Shown one piece after another: positions 56,023 to 63,919 of a DNA stretch of 64,000 nucleotides. Source of the DNA: an uncultured Clostridia bacterium (lineage in GTDB: Bacteria; Bacillota; Clostridia; UBA1381); contig CANQKM010000002.1 in the NCBI GenBank assembly GCA_947624485.1, positions 288,923-352,922 on the forward strand. The letters are read 5' to 3'. Under the pieces are notes generated by a model, which saw only the letters and a list, made by a program, of their open reading frames with translations, ran no database searches and had not been told where the DNA came from. Each line of letters begins with the position of its first letter. Within the stretch, counting starts at the first letter, position 1. A program made the translations under genes and the position numbers.

Positions 56023-56076
56023 TAAATAATAATGGGCTTTAGATGAGACAAGAATAGATCAGAGGAGGAAAAGGTT

Positions 56077-57087
56077 ATGAAAGCATTACTTCAAAAGGTT
56101 GTTGACGGAAAGGATTTGACACGCGAGGAAGCCGCAAAAGCGATGGACATTATGCTCGAGGGCAGCGCGCCGCAGGTTTTGGTGGCGGCGTTTCTGACGG
56201 CTCTGCGCATGAAGGGCGAGACGGTCGATGAAATAGTCGGCTGCTGTGAGATGATGAAATCGAAGGGCGGCTCAATTCACCTTGACACCGATGAATATAT
56301 AGATTTTGTCGGCACGGGCGGCGACGGTACGAACACGTTTAACGTGTCAACGACGTCAATGTTCGTTTGCGCGGCGGCGGGCGTTACGCTTGCGAAGCAC
56401 GGCAACCGCGCCGCGTCGTCGAAAAGCGGCAGCGCGGATTTACTTGAGGCACTCGGCGTGAACATCATGCTCGAACCGGAGCAGGTCGAGGAATGTGTTA
56501 AAACGACGGGTATGGGCTTTATGAACGCGCAGAAATTCCACAAGGCGATGAAGAATGTCGCGCCGATACGTAAGGAACTCGGCATACGCACAATTTTCAA
56601 CATGCTCGGACCGCTCTCGAACCCGTCGGGCGCGACGAGACAGGTAATAGGCGTGTTCAGCCGCGAGATGGTGCCGGTATTCGCAATGGTTATGAAGGAA
56701 ATGGGCGTTAAGAACGCGCTTGTTGTGTGCGGCTGCGACGGCATGGACGAGATAACCGTTACGGGTAAGACGTACGTCAACGAGATACGCGGCGGAAAAA
56801 TAACGGCATTCGAGATAGATCCGCACGATTACGGCATGGAGTACGCGTCGCATGAGGATATAAAAGGCGGCACGGGCGAGGACAACGCGAAAATCGCGAA
56901 GGCTGTATTCGCCGGTGAAAAGGGCGCGAAGCGTGACATCGTTGTGCTTAACAGCGCGGCGGGAATTTACATCGGCGGAAAAGCGAAAACGTACGCCGAA
57001 GCTGTTGAAACAGCGAAAAGCGTTATCGACGGCGGCAAGGTCATGAAAAAGGTAGAGGAGCTTGTCGCGTTCACAAATAAATTCTGA
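56077..57087 (+). CDS. trpD: anthranilate phosphoribosyltransferase
   Basis: A 336-residue TrpD that joins anthranilate and PRPP. Motifs are GTGGDGTNTFNVST (PRPP loop), KHGNRAASSKSGSAD and GPLSNPSGA. The length is standard for the unfused enzyme. AGAGGAGG precedes the ATG. trpC follows after 12 nt. trpE and trpG are not upstream, so the cluster starts mid-pathway. Confidence 0.97.
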   Translation: MKALLQKVVDGKDLTREEAAKAMDIMLEGSAPQVLVAAFLTALRMKGETVDEIVGCCEMMKSKGGSIHLDTDEYIDFVGTGGDGTNTFNVSTTSMFVCAAAGVTLAKHGNRAASSKSGSADLLEALGVNIMLEPEQVEECVKTTGMGFMNAQKFHKAMKNVAPIRKELGIRTIFNMLGPLSNPSGATRQVIGVFSREMVPVFAMVMKEMGVKNALVVCGCDGMDEITVTGKTYVNEIRGGKITAFEIDPHDYGMEYASHEDIKGGTGEDNAKIAKAVFAGEKGAKRDIVVLNSAAGIYIGGKAKTYAEAVETAKSVIDGGKVMKKVEELVAFTNKF

Positions 57088-57099
57088 TAGGGTGACGGT

Positions 57100-57879
57100 A
57101 TGATTTTGGATAAGATACTCGCCTCAACAAGGGTGAGAGTCGAAAAGGCGAAGGAAGGTCTGCCGCCGGCGGAGCTTATAAAAAGGCTCGGCGAAAAGGA
57201 GCTTGCCGCGCCGCAGTTCAGGACAAGTTTAGTGTCCCCACAGGACGTTTCGGTAATAGCCGAAATAAAAAAGGCGTCGCCGTCAAAGGGGCTGATACGC
57301 TCCGATTTCGACCACATGGCGATTGCAAAGGAATACTCGGAGTGCGGCGTGCAGGCGCTGTCGGTACTCACAGAACCCGAATATTTCAAGGGGGACATAA
57401 AATTCGTAGGGGACATAAAAAGTAACTTTAGTGTCCCCGTATTGAGAAAAGATTTTGTCGTTGACGAGTACCAGATATACGAGGCGAAGCTTTACGGCGC
57501 GGACGCGGTGCTGCTCATAATGGCGGCGCTCAGCGACGCGGAGTACAAGCGTTTTTCCTCTCTCGCGAAGGAGCTTAAGCTCGACGCGCTCGTTGAAACG
57601 CACAACGCGGAGGAGGTAAAGCGCGCGGTAGAGTACGGCGAGATAATCGGCGTGAACAACCGCAATCTTGCAACTTTCGAGGAGGATATTACGACGTGCG
57701 AAAAGCTTATGCCGTATATCCCCGAAGGCAAAACGCGCGTCGCTGAAAGCGCGATACGCTCGCACGCTGACTTTGAATATCTGCGCTCGTTAAATTATGA
57801 CGCGGCGCTTATCGGCGAGGCGTTCATGCGCGAGAGGGACATAAAAGCAGCCGTGCGGAGGCTTCGCTATGGAGATTAA
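57100..57879 (+). CDS. trpC: indole-3-glycerol-phosphate synthase
   Basis: A 259-residue TIM-barrel IGPS. Motifs are IAEIKKASPSKG, VLRKDFVVDEYQIYE, VGVNNRNL-type text (IIGVNNRNLATF) and AESAIRSHADF. The length is normal. The gene holds two exact GGGGACACTAAA words on the minus strand (57228-57239, 57427-57438) and two variants (57391, 57409). They lie at positions where the protein aligns well to the family, so no insertion is apparent. Its end overlaps trpF by 11 nt. Confidence 0.97.
   Translation: MILDKILASTRVRVEKAKEGLPPAELIKRLGEKELAAPQFRTSLVSPQDVSVIAEIKKASPSKGLIRSDFDHMAIAKEYSECGVQALSVLTEPEYFKGDIKFVGDIKSNFSVPVLRKDFVVDEYQIYEAKLYGADAVLLIMAALSDAEYKRFSSLAKELKLDALVETHNAEEVKRAVEYGEIIGVNNRNLATFEEDITTCEKLMPYIPEGKTRVAESAIRSHADFEYLRSLNYDAALIGEAFMRERDIKAAVRRLRYGD
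57228..57239 (-). repeat. GGGGACACTAAA word in trpC
   Basis: Exact 12-mer, seen on the plus strand as TTTAGTGTCCCC. It encodes part of SLVSP. Confidence 0.9.
57391..57438. repeat. cluster of three GGGGACA-type words in trpC
   Basis: GGGGACATAAAA at 57391-57402 and 57409-57420, then exact TTTAGTGTCCCC at 57427-57438. The last two are inverted with a 6-nt gap and can form a hairpin within the coding sequence. Confidence 0.88.
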
Positions 57880-58498
57880 AATATGTGGCATACGCCGTGA
57901 CGAGGACGTTGAAATCGTAAATAAGTATAAGCCCGATTACATAGGCTTTATATTCGCGCCGACGAGACGTTATGTGTCCCCCGAAACGGCGAAGCGTCTT
58001 TCGGAGAAACTCAACGGGGACACTAAAATAGCGGGAGTGTTCGTAAACGAGAAGCCCGAAACGGTGCGCGAGATTGCGGAGACTGTGGGACTTGACGTAA
58101 TACAGCTTCACGGCGACGAGGACGCGGAGTATATTAAGAAGCTCGGCACAAAATGCGAGATATGGAAAGCCGTGCGCGTAAAGGACAGCGGCGAAATACC
58201 CGACACTGAAGGCGCGGACAAAATCCTTCTCGACAAATACAGCGTGAAGGAGCTTGGCGGCACGGGCAGGACATTCGACTGGTCGGCGGTTGGGGACACT
58301 AAAGTTAAAAAGCCCCTGATACTCGCGGGCGGACTGAACAAGGACAACGTCGCAGAGGGAATACGGATTTTCGATCCCGTGTGCGTGGACGTGTCGTCAG
58401 CCGTTGAAACGGACGGAGTTAAGGACGAGACAAAAATAAAGGAATTTACGGAAACAGTAAGGAAGTTGTGTAATGAACAGAATAGACGAGAGATTTAA
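57869..58498 (+). CDS. trpF: phosphoribosylanthranilate isomerase
   Basis: A 209-residue TrpF. The catalytic Cys lies in KICGIRRDEDV. GFIFAPTRRYVSPE, VIQLHGDED and PLILAGGLNKDNV are family motifs. Two exact GGGGACACTAAA words (58016, 58292) encode GDTK. trpA overlaps its end by 26 nt, an unusually long overlap, with trpB absent from the usual place between them. Confidence 0.97.
   Translation: MEIKICGIRRDEDVEIVNKYKPDYIGFIFAPTRRYVSPETAKRLSEKLNGDTKIAGVFVNEKPETVREIAETVGLDVIQLHGDEDAEYIKKLGTKCEIWKAVRVKDSGEIPDTEGADKILLDKYSVKELGGTGRTFDWSAVGDTKVKKPLILAGGLNKDNVAEGIRIFDPVCVDVSSAVETDGVKDETKIKEFTETVRKLCNEQNRREI
58016..58027 (+). repeat. GGGGACACTAAA word in trpF
   Basis: Exact 12-mer encoding GDTK. A partial inverted partner, GTGTCCCC, lies at 57974-57981. 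Confidence 0.9.
58292..58303 (+). repeat. GGGGACACTAAA word in trpF
   Basis: Exact 12-mer encoding GDTK again, in the same reading frame as the copy at 58016. Confidence 0.9.
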
Positions 58499-59264
58499 GA
58501 GACTGAAAGAGGAAAACAAAAAGGCGCTCATAACATTTCTGACGGTCGGCGATCCCAACATTGAGACGAGCGAAAAAGCGATATTCACAATGCAGTCGGA
58601 GGGCGTTGACCTTGTGGAACTGGGCGTGCCGTTTTCCGATCCGTCGGCGGACGGACCTACGATACAGCGAGCCGACGAGCGCGCAATAGCAGGAGGCTGC
58701 GACATTTTCAAGGTATTCGAGCTTGTGGAAAAAATACGCGGTAAGGTGGAGATACCGCTCGTGTTCCTGCTGTATTATAACGTGATAGTGCAGTACGGCG
58801 CGGAGGAATTTTTCAAGCGCTGCGCCGCAGTCGGAGTGGACGGGATTATAATACCCGACCTGCCGTACGAGGAAAGCGACGAGATAAGCGAATACACGGA
58901 AAAGTACGGCGTGTATCAGATAAGTTTAGTGTCCCCGATCTCGCACGAGAGAGTGAAGGACATAGCGCAGAACTCAAAGGGATTTCTTTACTGCGTTTCG
59001 TCGCTCGGCGTAACGGGCGAGAAAACGGAGTTCGGCACAAACTTCGGGGAATTTGTGGGGACAATAAAAAAATATTCCGACATACCCGCGTGCGTCGGCT
59101 TCGGCATTTCAAACGGTGCGCAGGTAAAGGATATGTGCCGGTATTTTGACGGCGTGATAGTCGGAAGCGCTATAGTAAACGCCATAGCGTCCGGCACAAA
59201 CGGGGACGAAAGAACGGAAAATCTGAAAGCGAAATTAAACGACTTAAAGTCGGGACTTATATAA
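58473..59264 (+). CDS. trpA: tryptophan synthase alpha chain
   Basis: A 263-residue TrpA that splits indole-glycerol phosphate. The catalytic Glu lies in VELGVPFSDPSADGP, the catalytic Asp in IIPDLPYEE, and the phosphate site in VGFGISN. The enzyme normally works as a complex with TrpB, whose gene is not in this window. The ATG at 58473 lies inside the trpF end. An exact word is at 58925-58936 and a variant at 59057. A stalk-domain gene follows after 17 nt. Confidence 0.97.
   Translation: MNRIDERFKRLKEENKKALITFLTVGDPNIETSEKAIFTMQSEGVDLVELGVPFSDPSADGPTIQRADERAIAGGCDIFKVFELVEKIRGKVEIPLVFLLYYNVIVQYGAEEFFKRCAAVGVDGIIIPDLPYEESDEISEYTEKYGVYQISLVSPISHERVKDIAQNSKGFLYCVSSLGVTGEKTEFGTNFGEFVGTIKKYSDIPACVGFGISNGAQVKDMCRYFDGVIVGSAIVNAIASGTNGDERTENLKAKLNDLKSGLI
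58925..58936 (-). repeat. GGGGACACTAAA word in trpA
   Basis: Exact 12-mer seen as TTTAGTGTCCCC, encoding part of SLVSP, the same peptide as at 57228 in trpC. Confidence 0.9.
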
Positions 59265-59281
59265 AAAAGGGGACAGGTAAA

Positions 59282-60568
59282 ATGAAAATGAAAAAGGCTG
59301 TAAGCGCGGCAATCGCCGGCACAATGCTTCTCGGTACGGCGGCGTACGCAAAGGACAACATATACGCGTACAACAAATTCATATCAACGATACTCGGGCC
59401 GCAGCTCGGCTACTGCGACTTTGCCGCGTCGTTCGCGGGACACGAAATTGACTACGCCAATGTAAACAACTATTTCTCTGGTCTTATATCGGCGTTTTAC
59501 GACGACATCGACGCGGACTACGACAACGAGCTTATAACCGTTGACACAGAGGGAGTGTCCTTTTATCAGGTCGAGGAAAAGGGCGTCGTTTTCCTTGGTT
59601 CGGCAAACCACGAGCTTATCGCGAATTACGGCGACTCGTACGCGAATGTGTTCACCGTGCCGGAGGGCCTCAAAAGGTACGTCGGTATAGAGAGGTACGG
59701 CAAAACGGCGAACACGTACGACATGAATATATATGAGCTTAACCCCGACACGGACGAGCTTAGCGAGGTGTTTGACATTCACCGCGAGGATAACGAGGAC
59801 GGCGTTGAGGAAAAGGTATGGGCAGGCGGCAAGACGTATTATTCCAAGACCGTGGGCGGCGGCGTGACAACCTCGATGAACGCCGACGGCTACACGGATA
59901 TTACGGACGCGGCGATGCAGGCTATGGCTGACGTTGTCCCGAATATGGAAATGACCAAGAGCGACTTAAACGCGAGAATAACCGGTCAAACCGCCGAAGG
60001 TCAATATAAGCTGAATGCGACTGGCATAACCGAGAAAACATATATACGCGCAACGGGCGTGCGCTTTGCCGAAAAGCCTATTGTAATGTTCGAGGATAAC
60101 TCGAAGCTTGAGGAATTGAAAGTAAAGCCCGATATTGTAACGGTGACGGTCGACGGCAACACGCTCCAATTCCCGCTTCAGGATCCGATTATAATAGACG
60201 GCAGAACGCTTGTGCCGATGCGTACAATATTTGAGGCGCTCGGCGCGGACGTGCAGTGGATTGACGAAAACGGCGTAAAGTCCATTATCGCGTCGACCGA
60301 CAGCACAACGATCAACATGACGATAGACAGCGATAAGTTCTACGTGAACGGCGAGGAAAAAATTCTCGACGTGCCGGCGCAGCTTATAAACGACAAGACG
60401 CTTGTGCCGATACGCGCCGTGAGCGAGTCGCTCGGCTGCAGCGCCGACTGGGACAATGAAACAAAAACCGTCATAATAAAATCGAGCATTCCCGCTCCCG
60501 AAACGGAGGAAACCGCTCCCGAAACGGGTGAAACCGCGCCCGAAGCCGGCGACGCAAGCAATACTTGA
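59282..60568 (+). CDS. secreted copper-amine-oxidase-N-type stalk-domain protein
   Basis: A 428-residue exported protein. Residues 1-23 are a signal peptide (ends AAYAKDN). Residues 25-270 are an unrecognised domain with acidic beta-rich text. Two stalk/CuAO-N halves span ~285-400: IIIDGRTLVPMRTIFEALGADVQW and LINDKTLVPIRAVSESLGCSADW. The tail is Glu/Thr/Pro-rich with PETEETAPETGETAPE repeats. Stalk domains are common on clostridial surface proteins. The ribosome binding site lies in AAAAAAGGGGACAGG, itself a relative of the GGGGACA word. It lies directly after trpA and may be read through from it. Confidence 0.85.
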   Translation: MKMKKAVSAAIAGTMLLGTAAYAKDNIYAYNKFISTILGPQLGYCDFAASFAGHEIDYANVNNYFSGLISAFYDDIDADYDNELITVDTEGVSFYQVEEKGVVFLGSANHELIANYGDSYANVFTVPEGLKRYVGIERYGKTANTYDMNIYELNPDTDELSEVFDIHREDNEDGVEEKVWAGGKTYYSKTVGGGVTTSMNADGYTDITDAAMQAMADVVPNMEMTKSDLNARITGQTAEGQYKLNATGITEKTYIRATGVRFAEKPIVMFEDNSKLEELKVKPDIVTVTVDGNTLQFPLQDPIIIDGRTLVPMRTIFEALGADVQWIDENGVKSIIASTDSTTINMTIDSDKFYVNGEEKILDVPAQLINDKTLVPIRAVSESLGCSADWDNETKTVIIKSSIPAPETEETAPETGETAPEAGDASNT

Positions 60569-60593
60569 CAAGCGTAAAATAAAATGATATACT
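60565..60593 (+). promoter_or_regulatory. promoter of sigH
   Basis: TTGACA (60565-60570), 17 nt, TATACT (60588-60593). The -35 overlaps the stop codon of the upstream gene. Confidence 0.87.
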
Positions 60594-60642
60594 TCAATAG
60601 TGTACTTATACCGAGAAAAGGACAGATGGCGGGGTGTAAGCG

Positions 60643-61287
60643 ATGGACAGAAACATGCCGGACATATCCGACGAGGAGCTTGTAAAACGCGCGCAAAACG
60701 GCGACAACGACGCTCTCGAGGCGATACTGTCAAGGTATAAAAATCTTGTCTGCGCAAAAGCCAAGCCGTACTTCCTTGCGGGCGCTGACGACGAGGACAT
60801 CATACAGGAGGGCTTTATAGGTCTTTACAAGGCGGTGACCGATTTTGACGGGGACAGATTTCCGTTTTTCAAGGTTTTCGCCGGTGTGTGCGTCACGCGT
60901 CATATTCTCACAGCCGTCAAGGCGGCGTCGAGGAAAAAGCACCTTCCGCTCAACTCGTATGTGTCACTTGACAGCGGCGGCTATGACGACGACGGCGACA
61001 AAACGCTGATGGACGTTATAGCGTCGGGTGAGCTTCAAAATCCCGAAGCCATTTTGATTGACCGTGAGAACGTGGACGGTATGGAGTATACGATAAACAA
61101 GGTTCTGTCAAAGCTTGAAGCGCAGGTGCTTGTTTTGCATCTTGAGGGTATGACCTACGGTGAAATTGCCGAAAGGCTCGGCAAGGACACGAAGGCGGTG
61201 GACAACGCCGTGCAGCGCATAAAGAAAAAGCTTGAAACTGCTCTCATGAGCGGCGGCAGCCTTGAACAAACAAAATATACAAAGTGA
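60643..61287 (+). CDS. sigH: RNA polymerase sigma factor, SigH/Spo0H type
   Basis: A 214-residue sigma-70 family factor of the early sporulation type. Region 2 reads NLVCAKAKPYFLAGADDEDIIQEG then FIGLYKAVTDFD, the Spo0H signature. Region 4 is LEGMTYGEIAERLGKDTKAVDNAVQRIKKK. It should steer polymerase to stationary-phase and sporulation genes. GGGGTG precedes the ATG. A zinc-ribbon gene follows after 9 nt, before a shared terminator. Confidence 0.93.
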   Translation: MDRNMPDISDEELVKRAQNGDNDALEAILSRYKNLVCAKAKPYFLAGADDEDIIQEGFIGLYKAVTDFDGDRFPFFKVFAGVCVTRHILTAVKAASRKKHLPLNSYVSLDSGGYDDDGDKTLMDVIASGELQNPEAILIDRENVDGMEYTINKVLSKLEAQVLVLHLEGMTYGEIAERLGKDTKAVDNAVQRIKKKLETALMSGGSLEQTKYTK

Positions 61288-61296
61288 GGTAAACCG

Positions 61297-61572
61297 ATGT
61301 ACGAGGACAAGACATTAGTATGTAAGGATTGCGGTAAGGAATTTGTATTTACCGCGGGTGAACAGGAATTTTACGCCGAAAAGGGCTTTGAAAATGAGCC
61401 GCAGCGCTGTGCCGACTGCCGCAGGGCAAGAAAGGAAAGCCTGCGCCGCAACCGCCGCATGTTTGAGATAGTATGCGCGGACTGCGGTAAGGTGGACACC
61501 GTTCCGTTCGAGCCGAAGAACGACAAGCCGGTGTACTGCAGCGAATGTTTCGAGAAGCACCGCGAGGCTTAA
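61297..61572 (+). CDS. zinc-ribbon (probable zinc-binding) protein
   Basis: A 91-residue protein with four CxxC knuckles: CKDC, CADC, CADC and CSEC. The layout is that of the zf-trcl/CxxC-x11 type followed by a second ribbon, with a basic linker (RRARKESLRRNRRM) that could touch nucleic acid. Its function is unknown. GAGG precedes the ATG by about 7 nt, and it is probably co-transcribed with sigH. Confidence 0.85.
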   Translation: MYEDKTLVCKDCGKEFVFTAGEQEFYAEKGFENEPQRCADCRRARKESLRRNRRMFEIVCADCGKVDTVPFEPKNDKPVYCSECFEKHREA

Positions 61573-61589
61573 AATATGGTCAACGGAGA

Positions 61590-61617
61590 CCGCGGCGCAT
61601 ACGCGCCGCGGCTTTTT
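61590..61617 (+). terminator. terminator of the sigH unit
   Basis: A 9-bp stem, CCGCGGCGC (61590-61598) with GCGCCGCGG (61603-61611), loop ATAC, then CTTTTT. Confidence 0.95.
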
Positions 61618-61641
61618 GAATTTTAGATACGGAGGACATAT

Positions 61642-63081
61642 ATGGAATCGCTTAATAAGATTCTTATAAGCATAAATGATTTTGTGTGGGGCATACCGCT
61701 GATACTTCTTATTATATGCACCGGTATTTATCTCACAATACGCATCCGCGCGCTGCAGATGAGACACCTCGGCACGGCGCTCAAATTCATGGTAAAGAAC
61801 GAGAAGGGCGGCGAGGGCGAAGTGTCGTCGTTCGGCGCGCTCTGCACGGCTCTGAGCGCGACAATCGGCACGGGCAACATCGTCGGCGTCGCGACCGCTA
61901 TATGCGCGGGCGGGCCGGGCGCACTGTTCTGGATGATCGTTGCCGCGTTTTTCGGTATGGCGACAAAGTACAGCGAGGGCTTTCTCGCGATAAAATACAG
62001 AAGTATAGACGAAAACGGACACGTGCTCGGCGGCCCCTTCTACTATATTGAAAAGGGCATGGGCGCGAAATGGAAATGGCTCGCGAAGCTGTTCGCGTTT
62101 TTCGGCTTGTGCGCCGGCGCTATGGGAATAGGCACGATCACGCAGATAAGCGGTATAACGACAGCCGTTCAGAACTTTTTTGATCCGAATGCTTCGCATA
62201 TCGCGTTTTCGCTCGGAGGCATGAGCTACTCGTGGGCGGTCGTCATAGTCGGACTTGCCGTGACAATCTTCACCGCTCTCGTTATAATAGGCGGCATTAA
62301 GAGAATATCGAAGGTGTCGGAATTTGTCGTGCCGTTTATGGCGGTAATGTACGCCGTATTCGCGCTGGCGCTTATGATATTTAATGTAAGAAGCATCCCC
62401 GGCGCGGTTATGGAGGTGCTGCGCGGCGCGTTCGGCTTCGGCGACGGCATACAGGGAATACGCGCGGTTGCGGGCGGCGTTCTCGGCGCGATGTTCGCGG
62501 CTGTGCAGAACGGCGTGGCGAGAGGCATATTCTCAAACGAGGCAGGTCTCGGAAGCGCGCCTATAGCGGCTGCCGCGGCAAAGACGAACGACACGGTGCG
62601 TCAGGGACTTGTGACAATGACGGGTACGTTTATCGACACAATAGTGATCTGCACAATGACAGGACTTTCCATTGTTATCGCAGGCTCGTGGGCGAAGGAG
62701 GGACTTGTCGGCGTTGAAGTGACTATGGACGCGTTCAGGAGCGGTCTGTCATTCCTGCCCGAAGCGGTACCGCCGTTTGTACTGATGCTGTGCCTTACGT
62801 TTTTCGCATTCACGACGATTCTCGGCTGGAACTATTACAGCTCGCGCTGCCTTGAATATCTGACAGGGAGCAAGACTGCGCTTCTTGTGTACCGCTGGAT
62901 ATACGTGTTCGCCGTGTTTATAGGCCCGTATTTCACCGTGGCGGCTGTATGGCACTTAGCCGACATATTCAACGGTCTCATGGCAATACCGAATATAATC
63001 GCGCTTCTTGCCTTGAGCGGAGTTATTGCGAAGGAAACGAACGAGTATTTCAAGAATAAGAAATATTTAGGTTATAAATAA
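61642..63081 (+). CDS. alanine/glycine:cation symporter (AGCS family)
   Basis: A 479-residue membrane carrier that takes up alanine or glycine with sodium or protons. Eleven or so hydrophobic segments are present. Family motifs are FGALCTALSATIGTGNIVGVA, GGPGALFWM, FSNEAGLGSAPIAAAAAKT and TTILGWNYYS. The length is normal. ACGGAGG precedes the ATG by about 8 nt. The SseB-domain gene follows after 54 nt. Confidence 0.95.
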   Translation: MESLNKILISINDFVWGIPLILLIICTGIYLTIRIRALQMRHLGTALKFMVKNEKGGEGEVSSFGALCTALSATIGTGNIVGVATAICAGGPGALFWMIVAAFFGMATKYSEGFLAIKYRSIDENGHVLGGPFYYIEKGMGAKWKWLAKLFAFFGLCAGAMGIGTITQISGITTAVQNFFDPNASHIAFSLGGMSYSWAVVIVGLAVTIFTALVIIGGIKRISKVSEFVVPFMAVMYAVFALALMIFNVRSIPGAVMEVLRGAFGFGDGIQGIRAVAGGVLGAMFAAVQNGVARGIFSNEAGLGSAPIAAAAAKTNDTVRQGLVTMTGTFIDTIVICTMTGLSIVIAGSWAKEGLVGVEVTMDAFRSGLSFLPEAVPPFVLMLCLTFFAFTTILGWNYYSSRCLEYLTGSKTALLVYRWIYVFAVFIGPYFTVAAVWHLADIFNGLMAIPNIIALLALSGVIAKETNEYFKNKKYLGYK

Positions 63082-63135
63082 ATCGTGCGGCAACGGTAAA
63101 GCTAAGCGTATTATAAATATTAAAGGAGAATGGAA

Positions 63136-63750
63136 ATGGGATTATTCGGAAAGAAGAAAAAGGAAGAAACGACACACGAAACGGAACGCCTCGACAGTGA
63201 AATGCGCGACGAGCTTTCAAAGGCTTACGACGAGCTGATGAGCGGTGAGGCAAAAACCGATGAAGCCGAGGACGCGCCGAAGGAAAACACGGTTGACGCG
63301 GCTGATTTTGAAAACGAGGTGTTCAAGGCTAAGATAAGAAAATTCAAGGAAGCCAAAACACAGGAAACGCTTGTGGACGTGATACAGCTTTTAGCGGGCA
63401 GAAAATTTTTGCTGCCGTCGATGTCGAATATGAAAAACCCGTTTGAAAACAAAAACGGCAGACAAGTGCTGAAAAAGGGCGCCGTATTAAATCCCGCGCT
63501 GCTGACGTCGCAGGATAAGAAAACTTATCTGCCGATATTCACGGATAATGACGCGATGAAGCAGAAATCACCGTCGGGCGTCGTGCTGCAGTTCAACTTC
63601 GAGCAGTGCGTGGGAATTGTATATAATAAGAAGAATCCCGTTCAGGCGATAGTGATAAACCCGTTCACCGAAAATTTCATTTTGAGCGAGGAGCTTTTGA
63701 AGCAGGTATTCAAAGAGGTAGACAAGCAGGCGGAGAACAAAAACGCATAA
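63136..63750 (+). CDS. SseB-domain protein
   Basis: A 204-residue soluble protein. The first ~65 residues are charged and helical (GLFGKKKKEE...). Residues ~70-200 match the SseB N-terminal-type domain (AKTQETLVDVIQLLAGRKFLLPS, YLPIFTDNDAMKQ, AIVINPFTENFILSEELL). In Clostridia such proteins have no proven role. The start is the ATG at 63136, 7 nt after AAAGGAG (63122-63128). The ATG at 63130 is too close to that site. Confidence 0.85.
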   Translation: MGLFGKKKKEETTHETERLDSEMRDELSKAYDELMSGEAKTDEAEDAPKENTVDAADFENEVFKAKIRKFKEAKTQETLVDVIQLLAGRKFLLPSMSNMKNPFENKNGRQVLKKGAVLNPALLTSQDKKTYLPIFTDNDAMKQKSPSGVVLQFNFEQCVGIVYNKKNPVQAIVINPFTENFILSEELLKQVFKEVDKQAENKNA

Positions 63751-63759
63751 ATAAGAACA

Positions 63760-63804
63760 TAAGCGCCCGATTCGGCAGCGGTGCAGGTCGGACGCTTGTT
63801 TTAT
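63760..63804 (+). terminator. weak terminator after the SseB-domain gene
   Basis: AAGCGCCCGA pairs with TCGGACGCTT (one mismatch) across a ~22-nt loop, then GTTTTATTT. Confidence 0.5.
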
Positions 63805-63890
63805 TTGCCTAAAAAGCGACGGTAAAATATGCCGTATGTCAAGCATTTTAACATAAATTATTTTTTTCGATTTTTTTGCATAAAAATCGC

Positions 63891-63919
63891 TTGACAAGCA
63901 AATTTCTTTGTGGTATACT
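63891..63919 (+). promoter_or_regulatory. strong promoter, probably of an rRNA operon
   Basis: TTGACA (63891-63896), 17 nt, TATACT (63914-63919), with TGTGG before the -10. An A/T-tract stretch directly upstream (63845-63885) looks like an UP element. Confidence 0.88.

Noticed and set aside
56023..56076. T-box, TRAP site or leader peptide controlling trpD
   Set aside because: The leader is too short and lacks a specifier loop, GAG/TAG triplet series or Trp-codon frame.
57228..58936. Insertion elements disrupting trp genes
   Set aside because: The proteins keep normal length and family alignment across every word, so these are substitutions or conversions in place rather than simple insertions.
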